NCBI GenBank assembly: GCA_041906305.1
Contig: JAYRJL010000001.1
Coordinates: forward strand, 1,116,001-1,180,000
Source: SHVZ01 sp041906305
Lineage (GTDB): Bacteria; Pseudomonadota; Alphaproteobacteria; SHVZ01
Length of the DNA stretch: 64,000 nucleotides
Direction of reading: 5' to 3'
In this document: positions 59,981-64,000 of the stretch, piece by piece
Position numbering within the stretch: the first letter of the stretch is position 1
How the letters are laid out: the number at the start of each line of letters is the position of its first letter
Notes under the pieces: generated by a model
What the model saw: the letters and a program-made list of their open reading frames with translations, nothing else
Databases searched by the model: none
What the model was told of the DNA's origin: nothing
Program-made: the position numbers and the translations under genes

Positions 59981-60973
59981 CTACGACGCCGGCTGGGCGC
60001 GGACGACCGTCTGCTCGATCGCCCCGAACACCGAGCGGCCGGAAGCGTCGCGCATCTCGAGGCGGATGGTGTCGCCGAAGCGCATGAAAGGCGTCCGCGG
60101 CTTTCCCTCCTCGATCGTCTCGATCATCCGCACCTCGGCGATGCAGGACCAGCCCTTGGACCGGTCGCGATTCGAGACCGTACCGGACCCGATGATCGAG
60201 CCGGCGGAAAGCGGCCGGGTTCTGGCCGCATGTGCGATCAGCGTCGGAAAGTCGAACTGCATGTCGGCGCCGGCGTCGGTGGCACCGACCTGGCGGCCGT
60301 TCAGGGTCGAGACCAGGGCCAGGTGCAGCTTGCCGCCGTCCCAGGCGTCTCCCAACGAAAGCGGGTCTACCGCTACCGGCGAGAATGCCGTCGGCGGCTT
60401 GCCGTGGAAGAAGCCGAAGCCCTTGGCGAGTTCGTTGGGGATGAGGTTCCTGAGGCTCACGTCGTTGACCAGCATCAGCAGCTTGATGTGCTGGCGCGCG
60501 CGATCGGCGGAGATGCCCATGGGCACGTCGTCGACCACGACCGCGACCTCGCCTTCGAAATCGATGCCCCAGTCTTCGCTCTCGGCCTCGATCGGGTCGG
60601 TCGGGGCGAGGAACCGGTCAGAGCCGCCCTGGTACATGAGCGGGTCCTTGAGGAACGACGGCGGCATCTCGGCGCCGCGCGCTTTCCGCACCAGCTCGAC
60701 GTGATTGAGATACGACGACCCGTCCGCCCACTGGTAGGCGCGCGGAAAAGGCGAGGCGAGGCATCGTACGTCGAGGACGAAGGCATCGGGTGCCTTGCCG
60801 TCGTCGAGGAGGCGTGCGACCGCGCGCAGCTCCGGCGCCTTCGTCTCCCAGTCCTCGATCGCCGCTTGCATCGTCGCTGCGATCTTCCTCACGCGGACGG
60901 CGCGCGAGAGGTCGCTCGCGACGACGACAAGCGTGCCGTCGCGGCCGCCTTCCTTCAGGGATCCGAGTTTCAT
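59981..60973 (-). CDS. fahA: Fumarylacetoacetase (fumarylacetoacetate hydrolase)
   Basis: 330 residues. The metal-binding acidic residues are seen in DWGIDFEGEVAVV and further in NDVSLRN; GSGTVSNRD near residue 270 is typical. It splits fumarylacetoacetate to fumarate and acetoacetate. The ATG is at 60971-60973; the longer open frame upstream overlaps hmgA and is not needed. It starts 4 bases after the hmgA stop. Confidence 0.94.
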   Translation of the reverse strand: MKLGSLKEGGRDGTLVVVASDLSRAVRVRKIAATMQAAIEDWETKAPELRAVARLLDDGKAPDAFVLDVRCLASPFPRAYQWADGSSYLNHVELVRKARGAEMPPSFLKDPLMYQGGSDRFLAPTDPIEAESEDWGIDFEGEVAVVVDDVPMGISADRARQHIKLLMLVNDVSLRNLIPNELAKGFGFFHGKPPTAFSPVAVDPLSLGDAWDGGKLHLALVSTLNGRQVGATDAGADMQFDFPTLIAHAARTRPLSAGSIIGSGTVSNRDRSKGWSCIAEVRMIETIEEGKPRTPFMRFGDTIRLEMRDASGRSVFGAIEQTVVRAQPAS

Positions 60974-60977
60974 CCGC

Positions 60978-62120
60978 CTACTCCGTCGCTTCCGGCTTGG
61001 GCCGCCAGGAGTCGACGTAGCCCGGCCACTCGACGCCGTCGGGCAAGGTGCCAATGTCGAGCGCGTCGCGCGCATCGACCATCACCGCGACCTCGTCGAG
61101 CATGTGGCCGCCCGGCGCCTTGGCCGCCATCGCGAAGGCCTTCGGATGCGGGCCGTGCGGGAAGCCGCAGGGATGCAGCGTCACCATGCCGGGATGGATG
61201 TTGTCGCGGCTCATGAACCTGCCGCGGTGATAGAAGATCACTTCGTCGAAGTCGTCGTTGTTGTGGAAGAAGGGCAGCTTCAGCGCGCCGGGGTCGCTCT
61301 CCGCCGGTCTCGGCGTGAAGGTGCAGACGACGAAGCGATCGGCGAGGAAGGTCGCGTGCACAGACGGCGGCAGATGGTAGCGATGGCTCATCACCGGCCT
61401 GATGTCGCGCCAGTTGAGGCGCACGGGCATCAGCGTTCCCTGCCAGCCGACCGCGTCCAGCGGGTTGTAGGGATAGGTGATGGTCGAGAAGAGGCCGCGG
61501 CGCTTTATCGTCACCCGCCAGGGATCGTCGGTCTGTTGCGCGCGGAACGCCTCATCCATCACCGGCACGTCGAGCACGCCCGGGTCGAACACCGCATGCG
61601 TGCCGAGCGGCCCGCGATCGGGCAGCCGGTAGCTGTCGTTGGTCGCCTCGATCAGCAGCACGGTCATCGCCGTCTTCGGTGCGATGCGCCACTGCGTCCC
61701 GCGCGGAATCATGACGTAGTCGCCGTCGCGGACCGCGAGATGTCCGTAGTCGCAGAAGAGGTCGCCGTCGCCCTCATGGACGAAGATCAGTTCGTCGCCG
61801 TCGCTGTTGCGGACCAGGTGGTTCATGACGCCGGCGGGCCGCCAGTGGCGGATGCGGACATGGGCGTTGTGCAGCACGTCGACCGCGTCCCAGGGCGACG
61901 CCTGCACTGCGTCGAGCTTGGCGAGGTCGAAGGCCCGCGGCTTCAAAGGGCCATCCCAATCGATCCAGCCGGTCGGAGGGTGGCGGTGATACATTTGCGT
62001 CGCCGGGCCGAAGAAGCCTTCCTTGCCGATCTCGCGCTCGTAGGTGCCGTCGGGCAGGTCGGCATGGGCCTGGCGCGAGGCGGTGCCCTCGCGGCGAGGA
62101 ACCGAGATCCAGGTCTTCAT
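60978..62120 (-). CDS. hmgA: Homogentisate 1,2-dioxygenase
   Basis: 380 residues. The beta-sandwich fold with iron ligands is seen in FFHNNDDFDEVIFYHRG (His and Glu) and LHPCGFPHGPHPKAF (His). Earlier DELIFVHEGDGDL is the pseudo-repeat. It opens the ring of homogentisate to maleylacetoacetate. The protein is shorter than the ~430-residue human type, as for the bacterial short form. Its ATG overlaps the hpd stop codon only if the hpd frameshift is repaired. Confidence 0.94.
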   Translation of the reverse strand: MKTWISVPRREGTASRQAHADLPDGTYEREIGKEGFFGPATQMYHRHPPTGWIDWDGPLKPRAFDLAKLDAVQASPWDAVDVLHNAHVRIRHWRPAGVMNHLVRNSDGDELIFVHEGDGDLFCDYGHLAVRDGDYVMIPRGTQWRIAPKTAMTVLLIEATNDSYRLPDRGPLGTHAVFDPGVLDVPVMDEAFRAQQTDDPWRVTIKRRGLFSTITYPYNPLDAVGWQGTLMPVRLNWRDIRPVMSHRYHLPPSVHATFLADRFVVCTFTPRPAESDPGALKLPFFHNNDDFDEVIFYHRGRFMSRDNIHPGMVTLHPCGFPHGPHPKAFAMAAKAPGGHMLDEVAVMVDARDALDIGTLPDGVEWPGYVDSWRPKPEATE

Positions 62121-62124
62121 CGGG

Positions 62125-63186
62125 TCAGCACTCCGCGGTTGATCTGGTCCTGCTCCATCGACTCGAAGAGGGCGCGGAAGTTGCCCTCGCCAAGCCTTCG
62201 TCGCCCTTGCGCTGGATGAGCTCGAAGAAGATCGGGCCGATCACGGTCTTGGTGAAGATCTGCAGCAGGATGCCGCCGTCCTCGGTCGGCGCGCCATCGA
62301 TCAGGATCTTCTCGCGTCTGAGGCGGGCCACGTCCTCGCCATGGCCGGGCAGGCGCTTCTCCAGCATGTCGTAGTAGGTGTCGGGCACGTCCTGGAGGAA
62401 CTCGACGCCGCGCTGCTTGAGGCGTCCGACCGCGTCGTAGATGTTCTCGCAAGAGAGCGCGATGTGCTGGATTCCCTCGCCGTTGTAGGCCTGGAGGTAT
62501 TCCTCGATCTGCGACTTGTCGTCGGACGACTCGTTGATCGGGATGCGGATCTTGCCGCAGGGGCTGGTCATGGCCTTGCTCTTGAGGCCGGTCAGCTTGC
62601 CCTCGATGTCGAAGTATCGGATCTCGCGGAAATTGAAGAGGCGTTCGTAGAACCGCGCCCATTCGTCCATGCGGCCCCGATGCACGTTGTGCGTCAGGTG
62701 ATCGATCCGGACGAGGCCGACGCCCTTGGCCGCCTGGTCCGCACCCGGAATCGGCTTGAAGTCGACGTCGTAGATCGACCGGTCGCCGTAGCGGTCGACC
62801 AGATAGATGGCGCTGCCGCCGATGCCGCGGATCGCGGGGATGTTGAGCTCCATCGGACCGACACGGCTCTCGACCGGCTTGGCCCCGAGCGAGAGCGCGC
62901 GCTCGTAGGCCTTGGCCGCATCCTCGACCCTGAACGCCATGGCGCAGACGGATGGCCCGTGCACGCGGGCGAAAGACTGGGCGAAGCTGTCGGGCTCGGC
63001 GTTGACGATGAAGTTGACGTCGCCCTGGCGGTAGAGCGTCACGTCCTTGGAACGATGCCGGGCGACGGCGGTGAAGCCCATCGAGACGAACAGCCGGCCC
63101 AGGGCCTGGGTGTCCTGGGCCGTGTACTCGACGAACTCGAAGCCGTCGGTGCCCATCGGGTTTTGGGGACCCGTCTTCTGGGTCAT
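62125..63186 (-). CDS. hppD: 4-hydroxyphenylpyruvate dioxygenase, with a C-terminal frameshift
   Basis: The frame from ATG 63184-63186 encodes a good HPPD: two VOC-type domains, iron ligands in DHLTHNVHRGR (His), IQHIALSCENI (His) and IGPIFFELIQRKG (Glu). After KGDEG it diverges into a non-family tail and stops at 62125. The missing end, EGNFRALFESMEQDQINRGVL, lies in the next frame and stops at 62117. Adding one base near 62192 gives 356 residues, the usual length, and makes the stop overlap the hmgA start. The lost helix closes the active site, so the product as written is probably impaired, unless this is a sequencing error. AAGGAG precedes the ATG. Confidence 0.9.
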   Translation of the reverse strand: MTQKTGPQNPMGTDGFEFVEYTAQDTQALGRLFVSMGFTAVARHRSKDVTLYRQGDVNFIVNAEPDSFAQSFARVHGPSVCAMAFRVEDAAKAYERALSLGAKPVESRVGPMELNIPAIRGIGGSAIYLVDRYGDRSIYDVDFKPIPGADQAAKGVGLVRIDHLTHNVHRGRMDEWARFYERLFNFREIRYFDIEGKLTGLKSKAMTSPCGKIRIPINESSDDKSQIEEYLQAYNGEGIQHIALSCENIYDAVGRLKQRGVEFLQDVPDTYYDMLEKRLPGHGEDVARLRREKILIDGAPTEDGGILLQIFTKTVIGPIFFELIQRKGDEGLARATSAPSSSRWSRTRSTAEC

Positions 63187-63197
63187 GTCGGTGCTCC

Positions 63198-63226
63198 TTG
63201 ACGAAGGGGGCGGTTGCTTGGATATT
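63198..63226 (+). promoter_or_regulatory. Promoter of the marR gene, predicted leaderless
   Basis: TTGACG (63198-63203), 17-base spacer, GATATT (63221-63226), then 8 bases to the ATG at 63235. No ribosome site near the ATG. Confidence 0.5.
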
Positions 63227-63250
63227 AGTTTCATATGAAACCAAATCCAA
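63222..63250 (-). promoter_or_regulatory. Promoter of the homogentisate operon
   Basis: On the minus strand, TTGGAT (forward 63245-63250), 17-base spacer, TAATAT (forward 63222-63227). The palindrome at 63225-63244 lies within the spacer, so a bound repressor would block RNA polymerase. Start expected near 63215. Confidence 0.6.
63225..63244. promoter_or_regulatory. Palindromic operator between marR and hpd
   Basis: TTAGTTTCATATGAAACCAA is an inverted repeat with 9 of 10 matching positions per arm; the inner 14 bases are perfect. Outer TTGGAT (63218-63223) and ATCCAA (63245-63250) repeat the symmetry. It covers the marR -10 region and start codon and the hpd promoter spacer. MarR regulators bind such palindromes; the ligand is likely a pathway intermediate such as homogentisate (inference). 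Confidence 0.65.
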
Positions 63251-63747
63251 GCCCCGTGAGGAAAACACCGGAGGAGCCCGGAAGCCTCATCCTCGAGCGC
63301 TTCGTGCCCTATCGCCTCTCCGTGCTCTCCAACACCGTCAGCCGGGCGATCGCACGCATCTATGCCGAGCGCTTCGATCTCTCGATCCCGGAGTGGCGGG
63401 TGATGGCCCAGCTCGGCCGCCACGGCCGGTTGACGGCGAGCGAGATCGTGGGCCTGACCGCGATGGACAAGGTCCGGGTCAGCCGCGCGGTCTCCCGCCT
63501 CACCGCATCCGGCCGGATCGCTGCCGACGAGGACGAGGCAGACCGCCGCCGCCAGCATCTGACGCTCACCGCCGCCGGCCGCCGCATCTACCGCGAGATC
63601 GTGCCGCTGGCACTGGAGCAGGAGGAGGTGCTGCTGGCGGTTCTGGACGCGCGGGAGCGCCAGACCCTGGACCGGATCCTCGCCAAGCTTCAATCCCGGG
63701 CCGTCGGCCTGGCTCCCGGGGCTGGCGACGCCGGCGAGCCCGACTAG
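63235..63747 (+). CDS. MarR-family transcriptional regulator of the homogentisate operon
   Basis: 170 residues. The winged helix-turn-helix spans about 50-120: PEWRVMAQLGRHGRLTASEIV, DKVRVSRAVSRL as recognition helix, and DEADRRRQHLTLTAAG as wing. It is divergent from hpd and a palindrome lies between them, so it is the likely repressor of the pathway and of itself. The ATG at 63235 sits inside the palindrome; a GTG 21 bases later (63256-63258) is an alternative start if the message is not leaderless. Related to regulators of aromatic catabolism such as HpaR. Confidence 0.9.
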   Translation: MKPNPSPVRKTPEEPGSLILERFVPYRLSVLSNTVSRAIARIYAERFDLSIPEWRVMAQLGRHGRLTASEIVGLTAMDKVRVSRAVSRLTASGRIAADEDEADRRRQHLTLTAAGRRIYREIVPLALEQEEVLLAVLDARERQTLDRILAKLQSRAVGLAPGAGDAGEPD

Positions 63748-63837
63748 GCCCGGCAGCGGAGCCGCCTGTGCATAACTTGTATCCGTGGCCCCGCCCGACC
63801 CCTTGCCCCGACCCCGTCCGGCCCTGATATAAAGAAG

Positions 63838-63937
63838 TCGAGAGGTTGGTGGTGGACGGGCTCCTCGCCAACCCGGTCAGGTCCGGAAGGAAGCAGCCGT
63901 AACGAGTTTCGGCCCGGGTCGCCGTCCAGCCTCTCAC
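63838..63937 (+). ncRNA. ffs: Small signal recognition particle RNA (4.5S RNA)
   Basis: The universally conserved core is present: GGTCAGGTCCGGAAGGAAGCAGCC (split here as GGTCAGGTCCGG and AAGGAAGCAGCC) with the GGAA tetraloop, and the return strand GTAACG...GGCCCGGGTCGCCGTCCAGC. The outer helix GAGAGGTTGG (63840-63849) pairs with CCAGCCTCTC (63926-63935). A GATATA element lies just upstream, with TTGCCC 17 bases before it. The RNA works with Ffh to target proteins to the membrane. The dnaX-like start downstream is the usual neighbour. Confidence 0.95.
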
Positions 63938-63980
63938 CCGATTTCTAGCCAGCGGCTCAAAGGGAAACCCGGCCGGAAGC

Positions 63981-64000
63981 ATGTCCGATCCGACGCCGAC
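63981..64000 (+). CDS. dnaX: Probable start of dnaX (DNA polymerase III gamma/tau), partial
   Basis: Only ATG and six more codons are visible (MSDPTP). In many alphaproteobacteria dnaX follows the SRP RNA gene, and its N-terminus often begins in this way. CCGGAAG precedes the ATG. The call rests on gene order and is not secured by sequence. Confidence 0.45.

Noticed and set aside
62117..62210. Programmed ribosomal frameshifting as explanation of the hpd frame change
   Set aside because: No slippery heptamer, downstream pseudoknot or internal SD is evident, and HPPD is not known to need it; mutation or sequence error is simpler.
1..64000. CRISPR arrays, insertion sequences, prophage genes, tRNA genes and toxin-antitoxin pairs
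   Set aside because: No regularly spaced repeats, transposase or integrase motifs, or cloverleaf sequences were seen; base composition and codon use look even along the window.

Overview
The window is gene-dense, GC-rich chromosome from a Gram-negative alphaproteobacterium. Support for this: a SAM-II riboswitch before metZ, a ROSE-type thermometer before an hsp20 gene, the order lgt-midA-pgeF, ubiK, tldD, an SRP RNA gene directly before an apparent dnaX start, and hldD for LPS heptose synthesis. A Rhodospirillales- or Hyphomicrobiales-like lineage is likely, but I cannot place it more precisely. I see no phage, insertion sequence, CRISPR array, tRNA or rRNA. No gap between genes exceeds about 300 bases; the longer ones (743-920, 4266-4395, 11587-11762, 28150-28268, 38155-38368, 63748-63980) mostly hold promoters or RNA elements, described below.

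Layout. 1-9.5 kb: partial membrane hydrolase, peptide-type solute-binding protein, chemoreceptor, PhnZ-like HD protein, TldD, HAD phosphatase, degenerate EAL protein, PyrD. 9.5-17 kb: small lipoprotein, TPR methyltransferase, heat-regulated Hsp20, two tandem YddA/SbmA-type ABC half-transporters, two disordered small proteins, EF-P. 17-28 kb: EpmA (divergent from EF-P), EamA transporter, glucokinase, then an ABC operon with two binding proteins around one fused permease plus an ATPase and a Gfo/Idh/MocA oxidoreductase, then a Na/Pi cotransporter. 28-31.7 kb: ligase-associated exonuclease, ATP-dependent DNA ligase and a BesD-like 2OG oxygenase. 31.7-38.2 kb: acyl-CoA type genes (oxidoreductase, acyl-CoA dehydrogenase, metallo-hydrolase, alpha/beta hydrolase, enoyl-CoA hydratase, acyl-CoA ligase). 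38.2-42.5 kb: SAM-II riboswitch-metZ and a tandem pair of TIGR04372-like glycosyltransferases. 42.5-45.6 kb: SDR, MaoC and MFS genes. 45.6-52.8 kb: UbiK, HldD, Lgt, MidA, PgeF, an M24-fold hydrolase, a sugar O-methyltransferase-like protein and a polysaccharide deacetylase. 52.8-59.3 kb: methyltransferase, aminotransferase, lipoprotein gamma-glutamyltransferase, BepA-like M48 protease, DsbA-like protein. 59.3-63.7 kb: a homogentisate (tyrosine) degradation operon hpd-hmgA-fahA-maiA, divergent from a marR regulator over a shared palindrome. The end holds the SRP RNA and the start of dnaX.

How the genes work together. The four homogentisate genes take 4-hydroxyphenylpyruvate to fumarate and acetoacetate. 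EF-P and EpmA are substrate and modifying enzyme. Lgt, the lipoproteins, HldD, the glycosyltransferases and the deacetylase all serve the cell envelope. The exonuclease and ligase form a known DNA-repair pair.

Most notable observations. (1) hpd carries a one-base frameshift near 62192 that removes its normal C-terminal helix; adding one base restores a normal-length protein whose stop codon overlaps the hmgA start. (2) A near-consensus heat-shock promoter and a ROSE hairpin control hsp20. (3) A SAM-II riboswitch is linked to a terminator and a competing hairpin before metZ. (4) A 20-bp palindrome lies in the divergent marR/hpd promoters. (5) Several genes have a -10-like hexamer ending 6-8 bases before ATG and no Shine-Dalgarno, suggesting leaderless mRNAs. 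(6) An EAL-like protein appears to need an ATA start codon to include its membrane anchor. (7) The oxygenase looks like a BesD/HalD-family member that kept the iron-binding Asp.
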